A stretch of DNA of 64,000 nucleotides from Scandinavium hiltneri (GTDB lineage: Bacteria; Pseudomonadota; Gammaproteobacteria; Enterobacterales; Enterobacteriaceae). The stretch is taken from assembly GCF_024764835.1 (NCBI RefSeq), contig NZ_JALIGE010000074.1, forward strand, positions 393,243-457,242. Reading direction: 5' to 3'. Under the pieces are notes generated by a model. It was not told the origin of the DNA and ran no database searches. It saw nothing but the letters and a program-made list of their open reading frames with translations. Shown here in pieces: positions 16,854 to 25,211 of the stretch (its first letter is position 1; each line of letters begins with the position of its first letter). A program made the translations under genes and the position numbers.

Positions 16854-17927
16854 TTAATCCGTTATTTTACCTTTTTCCACGCTGAACATCTTCGAATTTT
16901 TGTCCGACATGTCCATTACGTGTTCAGCGCTAATGGCGCTGACAAAAACCTGCGACTCTGTCGCTTTGAGCCTGCTGGCAAGCAGGCCTCGGCGCTCGTC
17001 ATCAAGTTCAGAGGCAAAATCATCTATGAGGTACAGGCAGCGCCGCCCGCTTTCACGGGTCAGAAACTCACCTTGCGCCAGACGTAAGGCGCACATCAGC
17101 AGTTTGAGCTGCCCGCGCGACAGTGTGTCCTCCACCGGTGCGCCATCGGCACGTATGCGGAAATCCGCTTTGTGCGGGCCGTGGGCGGTGTAGGTCAGCA
17201 TTCGGTCGCGCTCGAAATTCCGTTCAAGCACCTCTGAATAGTCGGTCTCTTTTTCCCAGCCGCGCTGGAAAGAAAAAGTGAGACTGAATTCAGGAAGAAA
17301 CTGTTTGCAGGTATCCGCCATATCTTCGGCGATACCCGCACTGTATTCCGCTCGCCATTGACTGATTTGCTCGGCCAGCGGGATAAGTTCCATGTCCCAC
17401 GGACGCAGCTGCGCGTAGCGGGTTACCTGACGCAATGCAGCGTTACGCTGTTTCAGCAAACGCTTGAGATTGCTCCAGGCGGTAAAGAAACCGGCTTCGT
17501 TGTGAAAGCATCCCCAATCAAGGAATGCTCTTCTATATTTGGGGCCGCCGTTGAGTAAAGTAAACCCTTCGGGGGTGATGAGCTGCATCGGCATCAGCAG
17601 CGCCAGTTCGGCCACCTTGTGTCCGTCGGTACCGTCGATGCGAACTTTGCTGTCGCCCTGTTTGTCTTTGGTGAGGCCAATTGAGATCTCGCGCTCCTGG
17701 CCCTGCAGGCGTCCATGTAAGATGAACGATTCCTGCTCGTGGCGAATAACGCGGCCTATTTGCAAACTGCGAAACGCCCGACCGTGGCCGAGCGTGTAGA
17801 TAGCTTCCAGTACGCTGGTTTTTCCGCTGCCGTTGGCACCTACCAGGAAATTAAAGCCAGGGGATAAAGCGAGATCCGCGTTTTCAATGTTGCGAAAGTC
17901 GCGGATCAACAAGCGGGTTAGCGCCAT
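16854..17927 (-). CDS. recF: DNA replication and repair protein RecF
   Basis: A 357-residue SMC-like ABC ATPase, the E. coli length. Walker A is GANGSGKTS near residues 30-38, and SRGQLKLLMCALRLAQ is the ABC signature region. Walker B is YLIDDFASELDDERR. With RecO and RecR it loads RecA at single-strand gaps and stalled forks. Its ATG overlaps the dnaN stop by one base (TAATG), showing tight translational coupling. Highly conserved and nothing unusual. Confidence 0.98.
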   Translation of the reverse strand: MALTRLLIRDFRNIENADLALSPGFNFLVGANGSGKTSVLEAIYTLGHGRAFRSLQIGRVIRHEQESFILHGRLQGQEREISIGLTKDKQGDSKVRIDGTDGHKVAELALLMPMQLITPEGFTLLNGGPKYRRAFLDWGCFHNEAGFFTAWSNLKRLLKQRNAALRQVTRYAQLRPWDMELIPLAEQISQWRAEYSAGIAEDMADTCKQFLPEFSLTFSFQRGWEKETDYSEVLERNFERDRMLTYTAHGPHKADFRIRADGAPVEDTLSRGQLKLLMCALRLAQGEFLTRESGRRCLYLIDDFASELDDERRGLLASRLKATESQVFVSAISAEHVMDMSDKNSKMFSVEKGKITD

Positions 17928-19027
17928 TACAATCTCATTGGCATAACAACGTAAGCCGCGCTTTGGCTGGCTGCATCTTCAATTTGAACGCTGGATACGG
18001 AGTCGGTCAGCAGAATTCGGACGTTTTCGCATTTCAGTGCATTGAGCACATCCAGTACGTAGCTGACGTTGAAGCCGATTTCCATCTCGGTCCCAGCGTA
18101 GGTGACGTCCAGAATTTCTTCTGCTTCTTCCTGCTCCGGGTTGTTGGCAGTGATTTTCAGCTGATTTTCGCTGACATACAGACGCACGCCGCGGAATTTT
18201 TCGTTCGAGAGAATCGCCGCACGGGCAAACGCCTGCTTGAGAATGTCACAGCCCGCATCGAGATGTTTGTCCGGGTTTTTCGGCAACACGCGACGGTAGT
18301 CCGGAAAACGACCATCCACCAGTTTAGAGGTGAAGATGAAATCGCCCACGTGCGCGCGGATGTTGTTGCTGCCAATCTGCACACGCATTGGGTTGTCGCC
18401 GCCGTCGAGCATACGCATCAGCTCGATTACGCCTTTACGCGGTACGATCACCGAATGGTTCGGTAACGTTTCGCCGATAGGCATCGAACAGACCGCCAGA
18501 CGGTGGCCATCGGTCGCTACGGTACGCAGTTCTTCACCTTCGGTTTCGAACAGCATGCCGTTTAAGTAGTAGCGAACGTCCTGATGCGCCATGGAAAACT
18601 GGGTCGCTTCAATCAGGCGTTTCATCGTCGCCTGAGCAACGGTGAATTCCACTTCGCTTTGCCAGTCGTCGAGGTTCGGGAAATCGGCAGCAGGCAGCGT
18701 AGAAAGAGAGAAACGGCTACGGCCAGAGCGCACCAACATGCGGTCACCCTCAAGCTGTACGGCAATTTCAGCCCCTTCCGGCAAGCCACGGCAAATATCG
18801 AAGAACTTGCGCGCTGGCACGGTGGTGGCACCCGGCTCGTGCGGCTGAAGCAGCGCGACGCGTGCGACCATTTCCATTTCAAGGTCAGTTCCGGTCAATG
18901 ACAAGGAACCGTCTGCAACCTGCAGCAGTAAATTACCCAAAATCGGCAACGTTGGGCGACCACCTAATGGGCCACTTACTTGCTGCAGCGGTTTTAATAA
19001 ATGTTCACGTTCAACGGTAAATTTCAT
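17927..19027 (-). CDS. dnaN: DNA polymerase III beta sliding clamp
   Basis: A 366-residue clamp subunit. As a dimer it encircles DNA and tethers polymerase III and other polymerases. It begins MKFTVEREHLLKPLQQVSGP and ends SAAYVVMPMRL, the conserved C-terminal P-M-R-L forming part of the partner-binding cleft. The length is identical to E. coli. It lies 4 bases after the dnaA stop and shares a base with recF, so the operon is compact. Confidence 0.99.
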   Translation of the reverse strand: MKFTVEREHLLKPLQQVSGPLGGRPTLPILGNLLLQVADGSLSLTGTDLEMEMVARVALLQPHEPGATTVPARKFFDICRGLPEGAEIAVQLEGDRMLVRSGRSRFSLSTLPAADFPNLDDWQSEVEFTVAQATMKRLIEATQFSMAHQDVRYYLNGMLFETEGEELRTVATDGHRLAVCSMPIGETLPNHSVIVPRKGVIELMRMLDGGDNPMRVQIGSNNIRAHVGDFIFTSKLVDGRFPDYRRVLPKNPDKHLDAGCDILKQAFARAAILSNEKFRGVRLYVSENQLKITANNPEQEEAEEILDVTYAGTEMEIGFNVSYVLDVLNALKCENVRILLTDSVSSVQIEDAASQSAAYVVMPMRL

Positions 19028-19031
19028 AGCG

Positions 19032-20429
19032 TCACGAAGATAATGTTCTGATTAAGTTGGAGAAATCTTCTTTGATGTCATGGCTTTCTTCACGCAACTG
19101 CTCGATCTTGCGGCACGCATGCAGCACGGTCGTGTGGTCGCGGCCACCAAACGCATCGCCAATTTCCGGCAGGCTGTGGTTGGTGAGTTCCTTGGCCAGC
19201 GCCATCGCCATCTGGCGCGGACGCGCCACAGAGCGGGAACGACGCTTGGACAGCAAATCTGCCACTTTGATCTTATAGTACTCCGCCACCGTCTTCTGAA
19301 TATTGTCGATGGTGACCAGTTTTTCCTGCAGCGCCAGCAGATCGCGCAGCGCTTCACGCACGAAATCAATGGTAATGGCCCGACCGGTAAAATTGGCGTT
19401 GGCGATAACGCGGTTCAGTGCGCCTTCAAGTTCACGCACGTTGGAGCGCAGGCGCTTGGCAATAAAGAACGCCACTTCGCCCGGCAGACGAATGTCGTTC
19501 TCGTCGGCCTTTTTCATCAGGATCGCCACGCGCGTTTCGAGCTCAGGTGGCTCGATCGCAACGGTTAATCCCCAGCCAAAACGGGACTTCAGACGATCTT
19601 CAACGCCGTTGATCTCTTTAGGATAGCGATCGGACGTCAGGATTATCTGTTGATTCCCTTCCAGCAGGGCATTGAATGTGTGGAAGAACTCTTCCTGAGA
19701 TCGTTCTTTATTAGCAAAGAACTGAATGTCATCTATTAGCAGGGCATCAACGGAACGGTAGTAACGCTTGAACTCTTCGATGGCGTTGTTCTGCAGGGCT
19801 TTGACCATGTCCTGAACAAAACGCTCGGAGTGCATGTACACCACTTTGGCGTTCGGTTTACGGGCAATAATGCCGTTGCCGACAGCGTGTAACAGGTGCG
19901 TTTTACCGAGACCCGTGCCGCCATAAAGGAACAACGGGTTGTATGCGCCGCCAGGGTTATCTGCCACCTGACGCGCCGCAGCACGCGCTAACTGGTTCGA
20001 TTTACCTTCAACGAAGTTATCGAACGTGTGCTTTACGTTTACGTTGGAGCGATAGGACGGTTCTGCCGGAGCGGGAACGTTATCCCAGCCCTGGCGTGCC
20101 TGAGGAATGGCACGCGGTGCATGTACCTGCTGAGCATGTGCCTGAACGGCAACCTGCGCGGTTTCTCTCGCGACCTGCGTGGCAGGCCTGGCACCCACTT
20201 CAAACCGCAGTTGCGGGGCGTCGGTACCGCAGAAATCATTCAACAGTCCGTTGATATTATTGAGGTATTTATCCCTTACCCAATCAAGCACAAAACGATT
20301 TGGTGCATACAATGCCAGCGTGTTATCGCTCAGCTCCGCCTGCAATGGGCGGATCCACATGCTGAATTCTGTGGCTGGTAACTCATCCTGCAATCGGGCA
20401 AGACACTGCTGCCAAAGCGAAAGTGACAC
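19032..20429 (-). CDS. dnaA: Chromosomal replication initiator DnaA
   Basis: A 465-residue initiator that binds DnaA boxes in oriC and melts the adjacent AT-rich repeats. Domain I begins SLSLWQQCLARLQDEL. A variable Gln/Ala-rich linker (about 85-125) follows. The AAA+ domain has Walker A GGTGLGKTH and Walker B LLIDDIQFF. Domain IV has the box-recognition helix GGRDHTTVLHACRKI. I chose the GTG at 20427-20429, preceded by GGAG with a 6-base spacer, matching the known E. coli GTG start; a longer in-frame reading to 20483 lacks similarity. The linker is two residues shorter than in E. coli. Confidence 0.98.
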   Translation of the reverse strand: MSLSLWQQCLARLQDELPATEFSMWIRPLQAELSDNTLALYAPNRFVLDWVRDKYLNNINGLLNDFCGTDAPQLRFEVGARPATQVARETAQVAVQAHAQQVHAPRAIPQARQGWDNVPAPAEPSYRSNVNVKHTFDNFVEGKSNQLARAAARQVADNPGGAYNPLFLYGGTGLGKTHLLHAVGNGIIARKPNAKVVYMHSERFVQDMVKALQNNAIEEFKRYYRSVDALLIDDIQFFANKERSQEEFFHTFNALLEGNQQIILTSDRYPKEINGVEDRLKSRFGWGLTVAIEPPELETRVAILMKKADENDIRLPGEVAFFIAKRLRSNVRELEGALNRVIANANFTGRAITIDFVREALRDLLALQEKLVTIDNIQKTVAEYYKIKVADLLSKRRSRSVARPRQMAMALAKELTNHSLPEIGDAFGGRDHTTVLHACRKIEQLREESHDIKEDFSNLIRTLSS

Positions 20430-20632
20430 GGCGGACTCCAATCGAACAAATAAGGGTGAAACAGAATTAATGATTGTTGACACACGTCGGACAGCCCACA
20501 GGTCGGTGGGGGTGACGTGCGAACCGCTATCAGCGGTTGTTACTCCGATCAGGATCCAGGAAACGATCGGGACCGCGGATCATAGCCTAAACTGCGCCAG
20601 AGATCTCCTGTTTCTCACAGATTCTTCCCGAT

Positions 20633-20641
20633 TTATCCACA
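20633..20641 (+). promoter_or_regulatory. DnaA box (dnaA autoregulation)
   Basis: TTATCCACA, an exact consensus 9-mer, located between the two dnaA promoters as in E. coli. DnaA binding here represses its own transcription. Confidence 0.92.
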
Positions 20642-20898
20642 GGGAAGATCGGGACCGGCTAAGTGTAATCGATCCTGGTCAGAGTGAGGGGCGATTTCGC
20701 CCGCATATTGGAAAAATTAATGCGTCGCGACAATTTTTTGCATAATCGATCTAATAAAGATCCCGGGCGATCCTTGCGCTTTAATTGGCAGGCTTTATAA
20801 TCCTCCACCCGGTGCGTGTTACTCGCTAACGCGGACCGTTGCCGGTCATTTTGCACGCGAAATCGTGCGGAAATACGCGGGAAATAAGGTAAAGAGAA

Positions 20899-20927
20899 TT
20901 GACTCCGGAGTGTACAATTATTACAAT
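20899..20927 (+). promoter_or_regulatory. rpmH operon promoter
   Basis: TTGACT (20899-20904), a 17-base spacer, TACAAT (20922-20927): a good sigma70 promoter with a predicted start near 20934, about 95 bases before rpmH. Confidence 0.82.
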
Positions 20928-21028
20928 CCGGCCTCTTTAATCACCCACACTGAAGCGGAAGTCGTTCGAAACTCGTTCGGGTACACGCAAAAGTCAGTGA
21001 ATTTATTCAAGTTTAGGTAGAAATCGCC

Positions 21029-21169
21029 ATGAAACGCACTTTTCAACCGTCTGTACTGAAGCGCAACCGTTCACACGGCTTCCGTGCTCGTATGGCTACT
21101 AAAAATGGTCGTCAGGTTCTGGCACGTCGTCGTGCTAAATGCCGTTCTCGTCTGACCGTTTCCAAGTAA
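21029..21169 (+). CDS. rpmH: 50S ribosomal protein L34
   Basis: A 46-residue, very basic ribosomal protein beginning MKRTFQPSVLKRNRSHGFRA and ending RLTVSK, the full family length. It is a component of the large subunit. The gene is short and easily missed. It starts the rpmH-rnpA-yidD-yidC cluster, divergent from dnaA. One oddity: residue 38 is Cys (RRRAKCRSRL), where E. coli L34 has Gly (RRRAKGRARL). A TGC codon is clear in the sequence. Confidence 0.98.
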   Translation: MKRTFQPSVLKRNRSHGFRARMATKNGRQVLARRRAKCRSRLTVSK

Positions 21170-21185
21170 TAAAGCTAACCCCTGA

Positions 21186-21545
21186 GTGGTTAAGCTAGCT
21201 TTTCCCAGGGAGTTACGCTTGTTAACTCCCAATCATTTCACATTCGTCTTCCAGCAGCCGCAACGGGCTGGCACGCCGCAAATCACCATCCTCGGCCGCC
21301 TAAATTCGCTGGGGCATCCCCGCATCGGTCTTACTGTCGCCAAGAAAAACGTTAAACGCGCCCATGAACGCAATCGGATTAAACGTCTGACGCGTGAGAG
21401 CTTCCGTTTACGTCAGCATGAACTTCCCGCTATGGATTTCGTGGTGTTAGTTAAGAAAGGGGTTGCAGACCTCGACAACCGGGCAATCACGGAAGCGTTG
21501 GAAAAATTATGGCGCCGTCACTGTCGCCTGGCTCACGGGTCCTGA
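21186..21545 (+). CDS. rnpA: Ribonuclease P protein component
   Basis: A 119-residue basic protein that joins the M1 RNA to form RNase P, which removes 5' leaders from pre-tRNAs. The family RNR signature AHERNRIKRLTRESFRL is present at about residues 59-76. The start is GTG (21186-21188), as in E. coli, only 16 bases after rpmH. Its last 37 bases overlap yidD, so translation of the two is linked. The length is identical to E. coli. Confidence 0.98.
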   Translation: MVKLAFPRELRLLTPNHFTFVFQQPQRAGTPQITILGRLNSLGHPRIGLTVAKKNVKRAHERNRIKRLTRESFRLRQHELPAMDFVVLVKKGVADLDNRAITEALEKLWRRHCRLAHGS

Positions 21546-21766
21546 TAGCCCTTATCCGGGTCTATCAACGCCTGATTAGTCCGCTACTCGGGCCACACTG
21601 CCGTTTCACTCCCACCTGTTCACAATACGGAATTGAGGCATTGCGCAGGTTTGGAGTGTTAAAAGGCAGTTGGTTGACGGTGAAACGCGTATTAAAATGC
21701 CACCCTTTACACCCGGGTGGTGACGATCCCGTCCCACCAGGACCAACAAATACCAGAGAACACTAA
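21509..21766 (+). CDS. yidD: Membrane protein insertion efficiency factor YidD
   Basis: An 85-residue protein beginning MAPSLSPGSRVLIALIRVYQ. It shows the family Cys-rich pattern CRFTPTCSQYGIEALRRFG, then CHPLHPGGDDPVP. It is a peripheral inner-membrane protein thought to assist YidC-dependent insertion. It overlaps the rnpA 3' end in another frame and stops two bases before yidC, consistent with translational coupling to both. Confidence 0.97.
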   Translation: MAPSLSPGSRVLIALIRVYQRLISPLLGPHCRFTPTCSQYGIEALRRFGVLKGSWLTVKRVLKCHPLHPGGDDPVPPGPTNTREH

Positions 21767-21768
21767 CG

Positions 21769-23415
21769 ATGGATTCGCAACGCAATCTTCTTATCATCGC
21801 TTTGTTGTTCGTGTCTTTCATGATCTGGCAGGCATGGGAGCAGGATAAAAATCCTCAGCCTCAGCAGCAGATTACGCAGACTACGACCACCGCCGCGGGC
21901 AGCGCCGCCGACCAGGGCGTTCCTGCCAGTGGCCAGGGAAAACTGATTACGGTGAAAACCGACGTGCTTGAACTCGTTATCAACACCCGTGGTGGTGATG
22001 TTGAGCAGGCACTGCTGTTAACTTATCCGAAAACGCAGAATTCTAACGAGCCGTTTAAGTTACTGGACACCTCATCGGACTTTATCTATCAGGCACAGAG
22101 CGGTCTGACCGGTCGTGATGGCCCGGATAACCCTGCTAACGGTGCACGTCCACTGTACAACATTGATAAAGATGCGTTTGTTCTGGCTGATGGGCAGAAT
22201 GAACTGACTATTCCGCTGACTTATACCGATAAAGCCGGCAACACCTTCACCAAAACCTTCACCCTGAAACGCGGTGGATATGCGGTGAACGTGGGCTACA
22301 ACGTGAAGAACGCCGGTGAGAAACCACTGGAAGTCTCCACCTTCGGTCAGTTGAAGCAGTCCATCAATCTGCCACCGGCACTCGATACCAAAGGCGGCGG
22401 TCTGTCCACCATGCATACATTCCGTGGCGCGGCTTACTCCACGCCAGACGAGAAGTATGAAAAGTATAAGTTCGACAAAATCGCCGATAACGAGAACCTG
22501 AACATCAGTTCTAAAGGCGGTTGGGTTGCGATGCTGCAGCAGTACTTTGCTACCGCATGGGTACCGAACAACGACGGTTCGAACAACTTCTACACGACTA
22601 ACCTCGGTAACGGCATTGCTGCTATCGGGTATAAGTCTCAGCCAGTACTGGTTCAGCCAGGTCAGGCGGCAAACCTTGCCAGCACCCTGTGGGTTGGCCC
22701 GGAAATTCAGGACAAAATGGCAGCCGTTGCGCCACACCTGGACTTGACCGTTGACTATGGTTGGTTGTGGTTCATTTCTCAGCCGCTGTTCAAGCTGCTG
22801 AAATTTATCCACAGCTTCCTCGGTAACTGGGGCTTCTCCATCATCGTTATCACCTTCATCGTTCGTGGCATCATGTACCCGCTGACCAAAGCGCAGTACA
22901 CCTCCATGGCGAAGATGCGTATGCTGCAGCCGAAAATTGCGGCGATGCGTGAGCGTCTGGGCGATGACAAACAGCGCCAGAGCCAGGAAATGATGGCCCT
23001 GTATAAAGCAGAGAAAGTAAACCCACTCGGTGGCTGCTTCCCTCTGGTTATCCAGATGCCAATCTTCCTTGCGCTGTACTACATGCTGATGGGCTCCGTT
23101 GAACTGCGCCACGCACCGTTTGCTCTGTGGATCCATGACTTGTCCGCACAGGACCCGTACTACATCCTGCCGATCCTGATGGGCCTGACGATGTTCTTCA
23201 TCCAGAAGATGTCGCCAACCACCGTGACCGACCCGATGCAGCAGAAGATCATGACCTTTATGCCGGTCATCTTCACCGTGTTCTTCCTGTGGTTCCCGTC
23301 AGGTCTGGTGCTGTACTATATCGTCAGCAACACCGTGACGATTATCCAGCAGCAGCTGATTTACCGTGGTCTGGAAAAACGTGGTCTTCATAGCCGCGAA
23401 AAGAAAAAATCCTGA
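21769..23415 (+). CDS. yidC: Membrane protein insertase YidC (Oxa1 family)
   Basis: A 548-residue inner-membrane insertase. The first transmembrane segment is LLIIALLFVSFMIWQAW. A large periplasmic beta-supersandwich domain follows (about 60-340). The conserved five-helix core starts near WGFSIIVITFIVRGIMYPLT, whose Arg is the essential hydrophilic-groove residue, and the C-terminus is basic (EKRGLHSREKKKS). It works alone or with SecYEG; its clients include ATP synthase subunit c, encoded by atpE in this same window. Same length as E. coli. Confidence 0.99.
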   Translation: MDSQRNLLIIALLFVSFMIWQAWEQDKNPQPQQQITQTTTTAAGSAADQGVPASGQGKLITVKTDVLELVINTRGGDVEQALLLTYPKTQNSNEPFKLLDTSSDFIYQAQSGLTGRDGPDNPANGARPLYNIDKDAFVLADGQNELTIPLTYTDKAGNTFTKTFTLKRGGYAVNVGYNVKNAGEKPLEVSTFGQLKQSINLPPALDTKGGGLSTMHTFRGAAYSTPDEKYEKYKFDKIADNENLNISSKGGWVAMLQQYFATAWVPNNDGSNNFYTTNLGNGIAAIGYKSQPVLVQPGQAANLASTLWVGPEIQDKMAAVAPHLDLTVDYGWLWFISQPLFKLLKFIHSFLGNWGFSIIVITFIVRGIMYPLTKAQYTSMAKMRMLQPKIAAMRERLGDDKQRQSQEMMALYKAEKVNPLGGCFPLVIQMPIFLALYYMLMGSVELRHAPFALWIHDLSAQDPYYILPILMGLTMFFIQKMSPTTVTDPMQQKIMTFMPVIFTVFFLWFPSGLVLYYIVSNTVTIIQQQLIYRGLEKRGLHSREKKKS

Positions 23416-23439
23416 TTCGGTAGGCATTCGCTAAAATGG

Positions 23440-23465
23440 AAGGCGGTCAGATGACCGCCTTTTTT
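23440..23465 (+). terminator. Terminator after yidC
   Basis: AAGGCGGTCA (23440-23449) and TGACCGCCTT (23452-23461) form a 10-bp stem with a minimal 2-base centre, followed by TTTT. It separates the rpmH-yidC cluster from mnmE. Confidence 0.85.
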
Positions 23466-23489
23466 ATTAGGTATAGAAAGAGACTAACC

Positions 23490-24854
23490 ATGAACCATAA
23501 CGACACGATTGTTGCCCAGGCCACACCGCCAGGACGCGGCGGCGTGGGTATTCTGCGTATATCTGGCCTGAAGGCTCGCGACGTTGCACAGGCGGTATTG
23601 GGCAAGCTGCCGAAGCCGCGCTACGCCGATTACCTGCCGTTTCACGATGTCGAAGGCGCGACGCTGGATCAGGGTATCGCCTTATGGTTCCCGGGGCCGA
23701 ACTCCTTTACCGGGGAAGACGTGCTGGAGCTTCAGGGCCACGGTGGCCCGGTTATCCTCGACCTGCTGCTAAAACGTATTCTGACGCTGCCCGGTGTGCG
23801 CATTGCCAATCCGGGTGAGTTTTCCGAACGCGCATTCCTCAACGATAAGCTCGACCTGGCACAGGCCGAGGCGATTGCCGACCTGATCGACGCCAGCTCC
23901 GAACAAGCGGCACGTTCGGCGATGAACTCGCTGCAGGGGGCGTTCTCGGCGCGCGTGAATCATCTGGTGGAAGCGTTGACCCATCTGCGCATTTACGTCG
24001 AAGCGGCGATCGATTTCCCGGATGAAGAAATTGATTTCCTCTCCGACGGCAAAATCGAAGCACAGCTCAACACCGTTATCGGCGATCTCGATGCCGTACG
24101 TGCCGAAGCGCGTCAGGGCAGCCTGCTGCGCGAAGGGATGAAAGTGGTCATCGCCGGGCGTCCAAACGCCGGTAAATCGAGCCTGCTGAACGCACTGGCA
24201 GGCCGAGAAGCCGCGATTGTCACCGATATCGCAGGCACCACTCGCGACGTATTACGCGAACACATTCATATCGACGGGATGCCGCTGCACATTATCGACA
24301 CCGCCGGGCTGCGCGATGCCAGCGATGAAGTTGAGCGCATTGGTATTGAGCGTGCCTGGCAGGAAATCGAGCTGGCCGACCGGGTGCTGTTTATGGTCGA
24401 CAGCACCACCACCAACGCCGTCGATCCGGCAGAAATCTGGCCGGACTTTATCGCCCGTTTGCCTGCGAACCTACCGATCACCGTGGTGCGTAACAAAGCG
24501 GATATCACCGGCGAAGCGATCGGTCTGAGCGAAGTGAACAGCCACTCACTGATTCGCCTTTCTGCACGTCAGGGAGAGGGTGTGGACGTTCTGCGCAATC
24601 ATCTCAAGCAGAGCATGGGCTTCGACACCAATATGGAAGGCGGCTTCCTCGCCCGTCGTCGTCATTTGCAGGCGCTGGAAACGGCAGCTGAACATCTGCA
24701 ACAGGGTAAAGCCCAACTACTGGGCGCCTGGGCGGGTGAACTGCTGGCCGAAGAACTGCGTCTTTCGCAGCAGGCGTTGAGCGAAATCACCGGGGAATTT
24801 ACCTCCGATGACCTCCTGGGCCGTATTTTCTCGAGCTTTTGTATCGGAAAATAA
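23490..24854 (+). CDS. mnmE: tRNA-modifying GTPase MnmE
   Basis: A 454-residue GTPase that with MnmG makes the 5-carboxymethylaminomethyl modification at wobble U34 of several tRNAs. The N-terminal formyl-THF-binding domain starts DTIVAQATPPGRGGVGILRI. The G domain (about 215-380) has G1 GRPNAGKSS, G3 DTAGLRD and G4 NKAD. The C-terminal CIGK carries the catalytic Cys. Start ATG 23490 (MNHNDTIV); the in-frame reading from 23436 crosses the yidC terminator and is rejected. The partner gene mnmG is about 21 kb away, next to oriC. Confidence 0.98.
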   Translation: MNHNDTIVAQATPPGRGGVGILRISGLKARDVAQAVLGKLPKPRYADYLPFHDVEGATLDQGIALWFPGPNSFTGEDVLELQGHGGPVILDLLLKRILTLPGVRIANPGEFSERAFLNDKLDLAQAEAIADLIDASSEQAARSAMNSLQGAFSARVNHLVEALTHLRIYVEAAIDFPDEEIDFLSDGKIEAQLNTVIGDLDAVRAEARQGSLLREGMKVVIAGRPNAGKSSLLNALAGREAAIVTDIAGTTRDVLREHIHIDGMPLHIIDTAGLRDASDEVERIGIERAWQEIELADRVLFMVDSTTTNAVDPAEIWPDFIARLPANLPITVVRNKADITGEAIGLSEVNSHSLIRLSARQGEGVDVLRNHLKQSMGFDTNMEGGFLARRRHLQALETAAEHLQQGKAQLLGAWAGELLAEELRLSQQALSEITGEFTSDDLLGRIFSSFCIGK

Positions 24855-24882
24855 GCGCCGCCTGGCGAATAATGGCTTAGTC

Positions 24883-24908
24883 AAAACCCACCGCACCCGG
24901 TGGGTTTT
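24883..24908 (+). terminator. mnmE terminator
   Basis: AAAACCCACCG and CGGTGGGTTTTT form a stem with a CACC loop and a U-run. It closes the mnmE transcript. Confidence 0.9.
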
Positions 24909-25211
24909 TCCATTAATGAAAACACCGTTATCCAAATGGCAACTCGTGTCCCTCCTCAACGCCCCGCAAATCCCAAGATAAGCTGGCTAAAATCGATGAT
25001 TAAGTAACTCTACAGTGACGCGTTTCAATCCGGTTTTCTCAGCGAGATTAGGCCCTAATTTTGTGAACTCACAGACTATTGCGCCTAAGGAAATGTAAAT
25101 ATACTGGCCGATGGCTTTTCAGCGCCATTATTCCACATTAAAACCTCATCATCCTGGGTAATAATAGGGTTATCTTTCCGAACTCATGACCATTAATCAC
25201 GGAGCGACATA
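24909..25211 (+). other. Intergenic region between mnmE and the PPTase-like gene
   Basis: About 300 bases without a credible ORF. It is AT-richer than its neighbours and presumably holds the promoter of the downstream gene. E. coli has tnaCAB at this place; no tna leader or structural gene is present. A short TGTGA-AC-TCACA inverted repeat lies at 25062-25073; its 2-base centre is wrong for CRP. No clear promoter could be assigned. Confidence 0.6.

Larger units (their letters stand above)
20430..21028. promoter_or_regulatory. dnaA - rpmH divergent control region
   Basis: A 599-base gap with no gene. It holds a consensus DnaA box TTATCCACA (20633-20641) between the dnaA promoters, the basis of DnaA autoregulation. 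It is dense in GATC sites (for example 20548, 20553, 20565, 20578, 20602, 20647, 20668, 20671), fitting SeqA/Dam control. The dnaA P2 -10 reads TATGAT on the minus strand (20579-20584). A stem AACCGCT/AGCGGTT (20522-20538) lies in the dnaA leader. Confidence 0.85.

Noticed and set aside
22072..23136. 354-codon minus-strand frame opposite yidC
   Set aside because: Lies wholly within yidC and reads as low-similarity His/Gln/Arg-rich sequence; codon-bias shadow.
25062..25073. TGTGA-AC-TCACA inverted repeat before the PPTase-like gene
   Set aside because: CRP sites need a 6-base centre; this has 2, so it was not called as a CRP site.
24909..25211. Possible tnaC leader/tna operon remnant
   Set aside because: No Trp-containing leader peptide or tnaA/tnaB fragment could be found.
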